Shown here piece by piece: positions 1 to 8,614 of a stretch of 64,000 bases of DNA; position 1 is the stretch's first letter, and each line of letters opens with the position of its first letter. A program made the position numbers and the translations under genes. The notes under the pieces were generated by a model, which ran no database searches, was not told the DNA's origin, and worked only from the letters and a program-made list of their open reading frames with translations. Source of the stretch: Chroococcidiopsis thermalis PCC 7203 (GTDB lineage Bacteria; Cyanobacteriota; Cyanobacteriia; Cyanobacteriales; Chroococcidiopsidaceae); NCBI RefSeq assembly GCF_000317125.1, contig NC_019695.1, positions 3,522,336 through 3,586,335 of the forward strand. Reading direction: 5' to 3'.

Positions 1-1
1 G

Positions 2-592
2 GATACCCTTGGGATTGAATCTGCGACTTTAATAGGCAATTCTATGGGTGGTGGTGCGGCTTTACAACTGGCTTTGCTATTTCCCCAACGGGTGAATAAG
101 TTGGTGTTGGTAGATAGCATGGGATTTGGTAAGGAAATCGCTTTAGGTATCCGCCTAACAACTTTACCCTTGCTGATTAGGTTACTGCGTCCGTCACGCC
201 GCCTGCTAGCGCCGATGTTAAAAAATAATTTTTTCAACCCGCAAAGCATTCCTTCTGAGTGGGTGGAACTGCGATATCCCATCTTTGCTTTACCTGGAAG
301 AAAACCCGCACTGATGGCGATGGTTAAGACGAATTTTCACTTGTTAGGAGTGCGATCGCAAGTGTTTCGTCCAATTCTCAGTCAACTTGCTACCATTACC
401 GTACCAACTTTAGTAATTTGGGGCAAACAAGACAGAATTATACCAGTAGCTCACGCGCATATTGCAGCTAAAACTATACCTAACGCTCATCTCCACATTT
501 TCGATCGCTGCGGACATCATCCTCATTTAGAATATCCAGAGAAGTTTAATAATTTGGTATTGGAGTTTTTGGCTAGTGAGTATAAAAATTAA
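2..592 (+). CDS. alpha/beta hydrolase, 5' end outside window
   Basis: The open frame runs in from the left edge, so only the C-terminal part (about 196 residues) is visible. It contains the nucleophile elbow GNSMGGG near the start (Ser in G-x-S-x-G), an acid residue in WGKQDRIIP and the catalytic His in CGHHPHLEYPEKF, the order expected of an alpha/beta-hydrolase fold enzyme. An internal ATG at 44 lies inside the elbow and cannot be the real start. The substrate is unknown; similar cyanobacterial proteins act on esters, C-C bonds or epoxides. The gene converges on the DUF5615/DUF433 pair. Confidence 0.85.
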   Translation, partial: DTLGIESATLIGNSMGGGAALQLALLFPQRVNKLVLVDSMGFGKEIALGIRLTTLPLLIRLLRPSRRLLAPMLKNNFFNPQSIPSEWVELRYPIFALPGRKPALMAMVKTNFHLLGVRSQVFRPILSQLATITVPTLVIWGKQDRIIPVAHAHIAAKTIPNAHLHIFDRCGHHPHLEYPEKFNNLVLEFLASEYKN

Positions 593-611
593 TACTTGAC
601 TTATCCCTTAA

Positions 612-959
612 TTACAGAGGAAGATACTGAATTTGCCCTTCTAATTCACTCTCAGAACTACACTCTAGCAGCAAGATAATATCTTCTATAACTTTACCAA
701 CTGCTGCATCTAAACTAATTTCTATAACTCCTGGCATCGGCTGACTTGCTACCACTCTTTCATAGGCATAGCGCGTAATTGTAGCAACATCATGAGTAAG
801 TAATATTCGGTTTTCTCGTGCTGCCCATGCCAATATAGTTGGGTCATCTTTACCCGATAAACCTACATCTTGAACGCGAATGATATCAATGTTGGAGTTA
901 CGGCGAATTAAACCCCTGATAATTGTGTTGTCGAAGTTTTCATCAGCTAAAAACTTCAT
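612..959 (-). CDS. DUF5615 PIN-like protein (putative toxin)
   Basis: A 115-residue protein starting MKFLADENFD, with the conserved early Asp/Glu (LADENFD) and the later LTHDVAT and PGVIEI segments typical of DUF5615/Mut7-C-like PIN-fold proteins. Acidic residues in LADEN and THD would form the metal site of a nuclease. Its start overlaps the stop of the upstream DUF433 gene by four bases (ATGA, 956-959), so the two are translationally coupled. DUF433-DUF5615 pairs are common in cyanobacteria and are usually treated as type II toxin-antitoxin modules. Toxicity here is inference. Confidence 0.8.
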   Translation of the reverse strand: MKFLADENFDNTIIRGLIRRNSNIDIIRVQDVGLSGKDDPTILAWAARENRILLTHDVATITRYAYERVVASQPMPGVIEISLDAAVGKVIEDIILLLECSSESELEGQIQYLPL

Positions 960-1294
960 TTTGAAGAACGCTCTACTCTACGGGCAAGCAATCTGTCACG
1001 TAATCCTTGCGAATCAAACCTCGATTCATTGACTTTGCGAATCTCTTGCGATTGTTTCTGCCGTTGCCGGAGATACGCTTCAACTTCTTGCTGATGGTTG
1101 AGATAAAATCCAATCGTTGCATACACATCAGCTAATTTGAGCGATGGAAAACGATAAACAATTTCTTCTGCCGTTACTCCTTGTTTGAAAACAGCAACCA
1201 CAGTATCGAGAGTTACGCGAGTCTTTCCTACTCGAACCACGCCATCAGCATTAGTATCTAGTGGAGCAGTTTCAGCTACGATTGTTAACACCAT
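956..1294 (-). CDS. DUF433 protein (putative antitoxin)
   Basis: About 112 residues from the ATG at 1294. A longer frame extends upstream to 1411, but its extra residues (rich in Ile, Val, Asn, Lys) look non-coding. The body (GVVRVGKTRVTLDTVV, then GVTAEEIVYRFPSLKLADVYATIGFYL) matches the DUF433 winged-helix antitoxin family, which binds DNA through this helix-turn-helix-like part. The basic, charged C-terminal tail could wrap the partner. It precedes and overlaps the DUF5615 gene, the usual antitoxin-first order. Autoregulation is expected from family behaviour but no operator was identified. Confidence 0.8.
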   Translation of the reverse strand: MVLTIVAETAPLDTNADGVVRVGKTRVTLDTVVAVFKQGVTAEEIVYRFPSLKLADVYATIGFYLNHQQEVEAYLRQRQKQSQEIRKVNESRFDSQGLRDRLLARRVERSSK

Positions 1295-1421
1295 AACAAT
1301 TTTTACTATTACTATGTTGATTGAGGTAATCTTACTGTTTATGTTAACACAATTTTTACTAGAAACGGTCACTAACTGCTTAATAAAATTAGTTTTGACA
1401 AGTAGAGCCAAAATTTATTAT

Positions 1422-1667
1422 ATGAATCATCCCCTTCCTATTGATAAATATTTTCAAAGTCTCAATGAAGATGAATTAAGCGACATATTTTTCAACTATG
1501 CATTGCAAGCTTATATCCAGGCTTTTGGAGTAAAAGGAGTTGTAGAAGAATTAGTACTTTATTGTGAGACCATGTTTAAAGATCCATTGCCAGAAGAAAC
1601 TATGGAACAACAAAAATCTTGGGAGCGCGATTATAAAAAACTCAAGAAATTAAAGCTAGAAAATTAA
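1422..1667 (+). CDS. hypothetical small protein
   Basis: Possible 81-residue protein starting MNHPLPIDKYFQSLNEDELS at an ATG at 1422. A longer open frame begins at 1185, but its first part overlaps the DUF433 gene antisense and looks non-coding. The sequence is helical and charged (FNYALQAYIQAFGVKGVVEELVLY, then a Lys-rich tail). I do not recognise a family. It lies between two antitoxin-like genes, so it may be part of this small accessory cluster; nothing in the sequence shows its role. Confidence 0.5.
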   Translation: MNHPLPIDKYFQSLNEDELSDIFFNYALQAYIQAFGVKGVVEELVLYCETMFKDPLPEETMEQQKSWERDYKKLKKLKLEN

Positions 1668-1729
1668 TATACAATCAAGAATAACATAGGCTGTACTATA
1701 TGCTGATACAAAAATAACTAGCTAAGTAT

Positions 1730-1912
1730 ATGAAAATTAAAGCAATAATTCACTCAGCAGAAGAGAGAGGCTACTGGGCAGAGGTTCCTGCACTTCCTGG
1801 TTGCATTACTGAAGGAGAAACAATGGAAGAAGTAATGACTAACTTGAAAGATGCTATTGAAGGTTGGCTTGAGGTTGCCAATGAAAGCCACTCTACTACG
1901 TCAACGAATTAA
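1730..1912 (+). CDS. HicB-family antitoxin-like protein
   Basis: A 60-residue protein beginning MKIKAIIHSAEERGYWAEVPALPGC, with the HicB signature (beta strand, then E-x-PALPGC-x-TEGET, then a helix EEVMTNLKDAIEGWL). HicB proteins are RNase H-like-fold antitoxins of HicA mRNA interferases. No HicA frame is seen on either side, so this is a solitary copy or its partner is too small or degenerate to see. The last 17 bases overlap the 3' end of the convergent photolyase-like gene. Confidence 0.75.
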   Translation: MKIKAIIHSAEERGYWAEVPALPGCITEGETMEEVMTNLKDAIEGWLEVANESHSTTSTN

Positions 1913-3434
1913 TTTTATGCCACTCTGAAGCCCGATCGCGAATTTTTCCCAATTCTTCCCCTGACATTCTTTCTAAATTTCGCAACATTTGACTCATACG
2001 GTGATTGTTTTTTAAACTATCGTAATGACGGGCGAGAAAATCCCAGTAGAAGAAGTTGAAAGGACAAGCTTTTTCACCCGTGCGATCGCGAGGGTTATAA
2101 TAACAATTCTTACAATAATCGCTCATTTTATTGACATAATTTGCCGACGCTGCATAAGGCTTCGATGCCATCATTCCCCCATCAGCAAACTGTCCCATGC
2201 CAATGACATTTGTTTGCATTACCCAATCATAAGCATCAATAAATGCGGCGTGAAACCAATCTTCTAATTCTTGCGGTGAAATCCCTGCAATTAAGGCAAA
2301 GTTATTTAAGATCATCAACCGCTGAATGTGGTGAGCATAGCCAATTTCTTTTACCTGCTTGAGAATCTGGTACAAACAATTCATTTGCGTATTTCCAGTC
2401 CAATAAAACTCAGGTAAGGGTTGAGCGTGATTAAACCAATTTTTTGTGGGATAATCTTCACCCATATAGATATAAATGCCGTGCATATATTCGCGCCAAC
2501 CCAAAATTTGACGAATAAATCCCTCGATACTATTGAGTTCCCACTCACCCTGATTTTCGTAATATGCTTTTTCTGCGGCTTGCACGACTTCTAAAGGATG
2601 AATTAACCCCAAATTGAGGTAAGGAGACAGCATCGCGTGCCACATTGTCTGTTCTCCCGTTACCATTGCATCTTGGTAGGGTCCAAAATTAGACAAGCGA
2701 GTTTGAATGAAAAAGTCAAGAACTTGTAATGCTTGTTGACGGGTAACTCCCCAGCGAAAAGGTTGGATTTGCCAGTACTTTTGACTATCTTTAAATGCAG
2801 GTGACTGTATGACAAAATCAATCACGTCTTGAGTAATGCGATCGCATTCAAACCATAAAGCTTCCGGTAATTTTAGTTTACCTTTAGGTGGCTGGCGGTT
2901 GTCTTTGTCAAAATTCCAACGTCCGCCTGCGGGTAAATCGCCTACCATAAGAATATCAAACCGCTTTCTACCTTCTCGATAGAAATCTTCCATAATCAGG
3001 CGCTTGCGAGAACTCGCCCACTGGATAAATTCTGCATCACCCCAAATGAAACGATTATTGGGTGTAAATTGAATTTGACAAGGGAGATTTAAGCTTTCTA
3101 TTAATTTAGCAAAAGGGCGATCGCTCGGTGTCATTACCCGTAATTCTGCAATCTGATTTTGTTGAATCCACTCTATTAGAGGAGTTTGAAAATCTTCAGC
3201 TTGCTTGTAAGTAACATTCCATCCTGCTTGTTTTAACTCCTCGGCAAAATGGCGCATCGCCGACCATACTAATACCAATTTTTGTAAGTGGTAGGGTAAT
3301 TCTTGAGCATGGCGCAAAGATTCAATAAAAATAACTTGATGGTGTTTTTTATCGACACAACTTTGTAGTGCTGATTGTCCCATCCAAAGTTGATCGCCTA
3401 AAATCCAAATACCTATAATTTTGTCATCTGTCAT
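1896..3434 (-). CDS. cryptochrome/photolyase-family protein, FeS-BCP (6-4 photolyase) type
   Basis: A 512-residue flavoprotein of the prokaryotic photolyase-related group (PhrB/FeS-BCP). The N-terminal alpha/beta domain starts IIGIWILGDQL. The C-terminal helical FAD domain holds Cys353 (MNCLYQ), Cys441 and Cys444 (CKNC) and Cys457 (KACPF). This spacing is the same as the four [4Fe-4S] ligands of Agrobacterium PhrB (350, 438, 441, 454, as I recall), shifted by three. PhrB repairs (6-4) photoproducts; light-driven repair here is inferred from that match. The start codon overlaps the stop of the upstream glycosylase (ATGA), so the two repair genes are coupled. Confidence 0.88.
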   Translation of the reverse strand: MTDDKIIGIWILGDQLWMGQSALQSCVDKKHHQVIFIESLRHAQELPYHLQKLVLVWSAMRHFAEELKQAGWNVTYKQAEDFQTPLIEWIQQNQIAELRVMTPSDRPFAKLIESLNLPCQIQFTPNNRFIWGDAEFIQWASSRKRLIMEDFYREGRKRFDILMVGDLPAGGRWNFDKDNRQPPKGKLKLPEALWFECDRITQDVIDFVIQSPAFKDSQKYWQIQPFRWGVTRQQALQVLDFFIQTRLSNFGPYQDAMVTGEQTMWHAMLSPYLNLGLIHPLEVVQAAEKAYYENQGEWELNSIEGFIRQILGWREYMHGIYIYMGEDYPTKNWFNHAQPLPEFYWTGNTQMNCLYQILKQVKEIGYAHHIQRLMILNNFALIAGISPQELEDWFHAAFIDAYDWVMQTNVIGMGQFADGGMMASKPYAASANYVNKMSDYCKNCYYNPRDRTGEKACPFNFFYWDFLARHYDSLKNNHRMSQMLRNLERMSGEELGKIRDRASEWHKINSLT

Positions 3435-4165
3435 TTGTCATTTGTCATTTGTGGGTAGTGAGGAGTACTAATTGGTAGTTGACTGTTGTTTTTTTCTCCC
3501 TTGTCTTCCTTGTCCCCCTTGTCTTCCTTGTCCCCTGACTGGTCACTGTTCGCTGATAACTGTTCCAGGCTACGCCAAAGATACCAGGATGCGATCGTAC
3601 AATAAGGTTTCCATTGCTGTCCCAATTGTTCTACAGTTTTACGGTGGGGTAGCTCTGCCAAATTGTAGACTTTGCGCACGCCAGCTCGAATACCTAAGTC
3701 ATCTATAGGTAACACATCCCATCGATGCAATCGAAAAATTAATAACATCTGCACCGTCCAACGTCCAATTCCTTTAACCTGGGTAAGCGTCTGAACGATT
3801 GTTTCGTCGTCCATTAATTCCAACTCGGCGATGGTAGGCAATCCATTTGTCACCTTGGCTGCCAAGTCTTTCAAGTAAACAATTTTGGGACGAGAAATAC
3901 CCACTCCCCGCAAAACTTCATCTGGAGTGTTGAGGATATCTAAGGCGGAGGGAAGTTGTGCGGGAGAAATTTTCAAAAATCGCTGGTGAATCGCAGTTGC
4001 AGATTTAGTTGAAAGTTGTTGGTGGATAATGGCTTTGGAGAGGGAGAAAAATAAATCTCCCGTTTGCTGGACTCGATCGAGGCGACAAGTACCAACTTGG
4101 TGAATCAGAGTAGCAAGGATAGGATCGGATTTTGTAAGTGCCGCGATCGCAACTGAATAATCCAT
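3431..4165 (-). CDS. DNA-3-methyladenine glycosylase II-like (AlkA/HhH-GPD family)
   Basis: A 244-residue base-excision glycosylase. Residues about 40-200 show the HhH-GPD core: QQLSTKSATAI, the hairpin VKGIGRWTVQMLLIF, and the catalytic Asp in DVLPIDDLGIRAGVRK, followed by WYLWRSLEQL. It removes alkylated purines. The C-terminus after about residue 209 departs from the family: it is a low-complexity run of Asp, Lys, Glu and Gly encoded by the 9-bp tandem repeat TTGTCCCCC/TTGTCTTCC read on the minus strand, ending in a repeat of the TCATTTG type. The stop overlaps the photolyase start. Confidence 0.85.
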   Translation of the reverse strand: MDYSVAIAALTKSDPILATLIHQVGTCRLDRVQQTGDLFFSLSKAIIHQQLSTKSATAIHQRFLKISPAQLPSALDILNTPDEVLRGVGISRPKIVYLKDLAAKVTNGLPTIAELELMDDETIVQTLTQVKGIGRWTVQMLLIFRLHRWDVLPIDDLGIRAGVRKVYNLAELPHRKTVEQLGQQWKPYCTIASWYLWRSLEQLSANSDQSGDKEDKGDKEDKGEKNNSQLPISTPHYPQMTNDK

Positions 4166-4309
4166 TCTTGACCCTCAGAGCTTGCCATCTTAACATTGTA
4201 TTTCTTGCCAGGGTTTTGCGATCGCGCATCCAACCTAAATGACATCCTTAACAGTGGCAGCTAATGCTTTAGACTAAATCTGAGATCGTCAAGGCACAAG
4301 GGAACGTTA

Positions 4310-5800
4310 ATGGCAGAGAAAGCTGATGCACTCAAAATCACCAGACGCGATGAAGACTACTCCCGCTGGTATCTAGACATTGTAGACAGAGCTAAGCTAG
4401 CCGAAGACTCTGGGATTCGCGGTTGCATGATTATTCGACCGGAAGGATTTGCGATTTGGGAGAAAATGCAGCAAACCCTGGACGGAATGTTTAAAGACAC
4501 CGGACACACGAATGCTTACTTTCCGGTATTTATTCCCGTCAGCTACTTCTCTAAAGAAGCCGAACACGTTTCTGGCTTTGCCAAAGAATGCGCTGTTGTG
4601 ACTCACCATCGGCTACAACTGACTGAATCGGGAGAAATTACCGTCGATCCCGACGCTGAACTATCCGAACCACTCGTTGTCAGACCGACTAGCGAAACTA
4701 TTATTTGGTCAGCATATCGTAATTGGATTCAAAGCTATCGAGATTTACCAATTCTGTTGAATCAATGGGCAAATATTTGTCGCTGGGAGTTGAGAACTAG
4801 ACCTTTCTTACGCACAACCGAATTTCTTTGGCAAGAAGGACATACAGCTCATGCAACTGCTGATGAAGCTGAAGCTGAAGCAAGGCAAATGTTAGAAATT
4901 TACAAAACTTTTGTCGAGCAGTATTTAGCTATTCCAGTATTTGCCGGACGCAAGACAGAAAATGAAAAGTTTCCTGGGGCAGTACATACTTATACAATCG
5001 AAACAATGACGCAAGATAAACGCGCCATTCAAGTCGGTACGAGCCACAATTTAGGCACGACTTTTTCTAAAGCCTTTGACGTGAAATATTTGTCTGCTGA
5101 AGGAACACAAGAGTATCCATTTGCAACGAGTTGGGGCATTACAACTAGAATGATCGGTACTCTCATTATGGTTCACTCCGACGATCGCGGTTTTGTTTGT
5201 CCGCCGCGCATTGCTCCTCTACAGGTGATTGGCGTGCCGATTTATCGTAAGGACGCGGAAAAAGAGCAAGTATTAGCTCGATTTACCGAACTACAAGAGC
5301 AGTTTAAAGCCACAAAAGCGTTTTCATTTAAAGTCGATACGCGGGATAATTTAAGTCCAGGGTTCAAGTTTAACGATTGGGAATTAAAAGGCATTCCGTT
5401 GCGTTTAGAAATGGGTCCGAGAGACTTAGCAAATGGTACTGCTGTGTTAGTTCGTCGCGATACTGGTGAAAAAATTAATGTGGCTCAAACTGATTTGGAA
5501 TCGCAAATCAAAACTTTATTAGAGGATATCCAAATTAGCTTATTCAAACGGGCGCAAGAATTTCAGCAACAGAATTTGCACTTTGTCGAAACCTACGCTG
5601 AATTTCAGCAACAGATCGAAGAAAAAGCAGGTTTTTATGTTGCTTACTTTGATGGTAATTCTGACGACGAAGAGAAAATCAAAGAAGAAACCAAAGCAAC
5701 CGGACGCTGCATTCCTTTCGACTTACAACAAGGTACGGGGAAATGTTTTTATACGGGTAGGCAAACAGATCGGCGAGTCATTTTTGCTAGAGCGTACTAG
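4310..5800 (+). CDS. proS: prolyl-tRNA synthetase, archaeal/eukaryal-type
   Basis: A 496-residue class II aminoacyl-tRNA synthetase that charges tRNA-Pro. Motif 2 is RWELRTRPFLRTTEFLWQEGHTAH, and motif 3 and the anticodon domain follow (VIGVPIYRK). There is no INS editing domain of the roughly 570-residue bacterial form. The protein ends in Tyr (RVIFARAY), the hallmark of the archaeal/eukaryal-type ProRS with its extra C-terminal domain. It is monocistronic as far as visible, followed directly by a family C palindrome that may act as terminator. Confidence 0.93.
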   Translation: MAEKADALKITRRDEDYSRWYLDIVDRAKLAEDSGIRGCMIIRPEGFAIWEKMQQTLDGMFKDTGHTNAYFPVFIPVSYFSKEAEHVSGFAKECAVVTHHRLQLTESGEITVDPDAELSEPLVVRPTSETIIWSAYRNWIQSYRDLPILLNQWANICRWELRTRPFLRTTEFLWQEGHTAHATADEAEAEARQMLEIYKTFVEQYLAIPVFAGRKTENEKFPGAVHTYTIETMTQDKRAIQVGTSHNLGTTFSKAFDVKYLSAEGTQEYPFATSWGITTRMIGTLIMVHSDDRGFVCPPRIAPLQVIGVPIYRKDAEKEQVLARFTELQEQFKATKAFSFKVDTRDNLSPGFKFNDWELKGIPLRLEMGPRDLANGTAVLVRRDTGEKINVAQTDLESQIKTLLEDIQISLFKRAQEFQQQNLHFVETYAEFQQQIEEKAGFYVAYFDGNSDDEEKIKEETKATGRCIPFDLQQGTGKCFYTGRQTDRRVIFARAY

Positions 5801-5815
5801 CGGGAGCCAGGTATG

Positions 5816-5878
5816 GTAGGGGCGGGTTGACCGAGCAACTTTGTAACTCACAAATATTTCGGGTGAACCCGCCCGTAC
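5816..5878. repeat. family C palindromic repeat, between convergent genes
   Basis: Starts GTAGGGGCGGGTTGACC and ends GGTGAACCCGCCCGTAC, with about 30 bases of variable interior. The ends are inverted copies. It lies 15 bp after the proS stop and before the 3' end of the minus-strand ppsA-like gene, so it could fold as a bidirectional terminator in the transcripts. Confidence 0.8.
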
Positions 5879-5922
5879 AGGTATCAGAAAATTGGGAAAG
5901 AGAAGTAGTGCGTGGTGAATAG

Positions 5923-8385
5923 TTAATTCCCCCGTGCCCCTCTGCTCCTCTGCCCCTCTGCTCCAATCTTACGGGCAGCAGCCAGGAGCAATCTTTGCTC
6001 GGCACGGGCGATCGCCCTATAAGTCTGTTCGACGGCATTCGGTTCGACGGAAATAGAGGTAATGCCCGATTGGATCAAAGAGTCGATAATTTCTGGATAT
6101 AGGACGGGAGCCTGACCGCAGATCGAGCAGGAAATATTAGCTTGCTGCGCCATTTGGATAATTTGGGCGATCGCTTGCAGGACTGCTGGGTGGCGTTCGT
6201 TTAAATTAGCGGCTAACTCGCCGCGATCGCGGTCTACTCCCAGCAACAATTGAGTCAAGTCGTTCGTGCCAATGGAGACTCCTTGAACTCCTGCTTTGAC
6301 GTATTGGGGTAGTAGAAATAGCACTGAAGGCACTTCTGCCACGATCCACAGTTGAAATTGCGCAACTTGAGTTAGTCCTGCTTGCTCGACGCGCTGACGG
6401 CAGAAACTAAACTCTTCGACACTGCGGACAAACGGTAACATGAGGTGAAGATTTGTTTGACCGGACTGCTGCACGGCGGCTAAAGCAGCTAGTTCCAAGT
6501 CAAAAACTTTCGGATCTTTGAGATAACTCAACGTCCCGCGCTGTCCCAGGATGGAATTACGGCTGTTACCAGCAGCAGCATCCACACCATCCAGATTCAA
6601 AGACTGAAATTCTGGCGATCGCCAATCTAAAGAGCGATAGAATACGGGTCTGGGAGCAAAAGCATTGACGAATTGACTAATTTGTGCTGTCCATAAATCT
6701 AATAATTCTGCCTGTCGTCCCTGTTGCAACCACACTCTCGGGTGCTGTCCCTCTAACACGTTCAACATCATCAGTTCCGATCGCAACAACCCCACGCCAT
6801 CGACGGGTAAATCCTTAACCTGAGCAATTAAACTCGGCTGACTCAAATTGAGCATGAGTTGAGTGGCTATAGTCGGGAGTTGGGAGTCGGGAGTCGGGAG
6901 TCGGGAAATTTTGACTTTTGAATTTTGACTTTTGACTTCTCCCTTGTCCCCCTTGTCTCCCTTGTCGCCTCTTCTCCACACTTCACCGCGATCGCCATTC
7001 AATTCCAATAATTCTCCTGTTCGGATCGATCCTGTGGCGCGCGCAACACTCACAACAGCCGGAATACCTAATTCTCTAGCCAGGATGGCGCTGTGAGAAG
7101 TCAATCCTCCTTGCTCAGTGATGATTCCCGCTGCTTGTTGCAATAGGGGTAGCCAGTCAGGGGCGATCGCTGGAGCGACTAAAATCGATCCTGCTGGTAT
7201 AGTTACAGGTCGCGGTTCGCTTTTTGCGATCACGTATGCTGGAGCAATGACCTCTCCCCTTGCTGCTGCGATGCCTGAGATAAATTCCGAATTCCGTAGC
7301 TTGCTTAAGCGAGGAGGTATTCGGAATTCCGAATCTTCTTTTGGCTGTTGGCTGTTGGCTGCTGGCTCCCGAACTCTATAGGTATTCACGTGGGTCAGGT
7401 AGAGTTGCGGTTCTGCGTCGATCCCTGTTTGAGCCAACGTCCACTCTAAATAGAATGCTGCGCCCAAATCTGTTTTTAGTTGTTGCGTGAGTTGAATCAG
7501 TTGTTGGAGAGACTCATCGCTGAGAGCATACTGCTGCTGTTGTGCTTCGCTCAACAAGTATGTTTGCAAGCAAGGGGTGACAGATGAGGGTAAAAGAGAA
7601 GTCGTACAAAGAGTTAAATCTGAAATGAAGGGAATATTGCCGACTCCATAAGCCAATATTTTATTACCCAACTGCCGCGAACGCACTTGATTCGTTGCGG
7701 TGGAAACGAAGTAGAGATCGGGTGAAACTTCCCCACGGGCGATCGCTATCCCTAAACCCCAAGTAGCGCTAATCTCAATCTCAGAGGGGTTACACGTTAA
7801 AATTCCCGAGGCGATCGCATTTTGTAGGGGTTGTACCAAGACTGCTAGATGAATGTCTCGCCATTCAATCCTGTGGCGCTGCCAATACAAAAGACTTCTA
7901 GCGCGAAATAACTGGCTCCAAGTTTGCTTCAAAGCTAGGGCGATCGCTTCCGGTTCTGGACAACATATTTGAGCTTCTAGCAGTCCAGAGAAATTGAGAT
8001 TTTGGATTGCCGTAGTTTTCAGAATTAAAGAAGGGCGAAAAATTAATGCCGATGCTTGCCACGATTGCGTCGCTTCTAGCAGCGATCGCCAGTACTCTTC
8101 TGGTAAGGGTGCGGCAAGAATTTCTTGCTGTAGGCGTTGGGCAACTTTCTGGAGTTGATGACTATCATCAACATTTATTCTCAATGAAGATTCTGGCAGA
8201 TCGGCAATTAATGGATCGGACGAATTTAACTGCGCGAGAAATTTCCACAGAGTTTGAGCGGGAACGACACAACTAGGTACTACTGGATAACCGTTTGTCG
8301 CAATCCGACCGAGATGGAATGCCTTTTCTCCTATCTGTAGGCGTTCTGCGGCTGAAATTTGCTCCAGTAAGTAGAGTGTGTTCAA
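5923..8385 (-). CDS. PEP synthase-like protein with degenerate ATP-binding domain
   Basis: About 820 residues from a TTG at 8385 preceded by GAGAGA. The frame stays open to 8577, but that stretch is made of intergenic short repeats. Order: PPDK-type N-domain (about 1-330), swivelling phosphohistidine domain (TEQGGLTSHSAILARELGIP), and a C-terminal TIM barrel (FYRSLDWRS, SIGTNDLTQLLLGVDRDRG, SICGQAP with the barrel Cys). These match PpsA. In the N-domain the usual RSSATAEDL is replaced by a non-matching stretch (RPSLILKTTAIQN) and the QARPET motif by a divergent one, so ATP-dependent activity is doubtful. Two tandem-repeat-derived insertions lie at about residues 336-372 and 471-506. Confidence 0.8.
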   Translation of the reverse strand: MNTLYLLEQISAAERLQIGEKAFHLGRIATNGYPVVPSCVVPAQTLWKFLAQLNSSDPLIADLPESSLRINVDDSHQLQKVAQRLQQEILAAPLPEEYWRSLLEATQSWQASALIFRPSLILKTTAIQNLNFSGLLEAQICCPEPEAIALALKQTWSQLFRARSLLYWQRHRIEWRDIHLAVLVQPLQNAIASGILTCNPSEIEISATWGLGIAIARGEVSPDLYFVSTATNQVRSRQLGNKILAYGVGNIPFISDLTLCTTSLLPSSVTPCLQTYLLSEAQQQQYALSDESLQQLIQLTQQLKTDLGAAFYLEWTLAQTGIDAEPQLYLTHVNTYRVREPAANSQQPKEDSEFRIPPRLSKLRNSEFISGIAAARGEVIAPAYVIAKSEPRPVTIPAGSILVAPAIAPDWLPLLQQAAGIITEQGGLTSHSAILARELGIPAVVSVARATGSIRTGELLELNGDRGEVWRRGDKGDKGDKGEVKSQNSKVKISRLPTPDSQLPTIATQLMLNLSQPSLIAQVKDLPVDGVGLLRSELMMLNVLEGQHPRVWLQQGRQAELLDLWTAQISQFVNAFAPRPVFYRSLDWRSPEFQSLNLDGVDAAAGNSRNSILGQRGTLSYLKDPKVFDLELAALAAVQQSGQTNLHLMLPFVRSVEEFSFCRQRVEQAGLTQVAQFQLWIVAEVPSVLFLLPQYVKAGVQGVSIGTNDLTQLLLGVDRDRGELAANLNERHPAVLQAIAQIIQMAQQANISCSICGQAPVLYPEIIDSLIQSGITSISVEPNAVEQTYRAIARAEQRLLLAAARKIGAEGQRSRGARGN

Positions 8386-8614
8386 GAATTTTCTCTCGTC
8401 AGTTATCAGTAAAGAGTGGCTAGTGACTAGTGGCTGGTGGCTAGATAATTTTGAATGCGTGAATGCGTGAATTCTTCCCCCGACTCCCGACTCCCTTCTT
8501 ATTTGTTTATTTAAGCAAATTCCTGGGAAAACTAGATCGAGCATAGCTAGAAACCAATAAGCGTGCTGTCTATGCAAATCCCTTTGAACGCTTACTCAAG
8601 AGGTCAAGATTACT

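Noticed and set aside
8386-8577. Extra 64-codon N-terminus of the PpsA-like gene
   Set aside because: Made of spacer repeats (AGTGGCT, GGGAGTCGGG types); family similarity begins only after TTG 8385.
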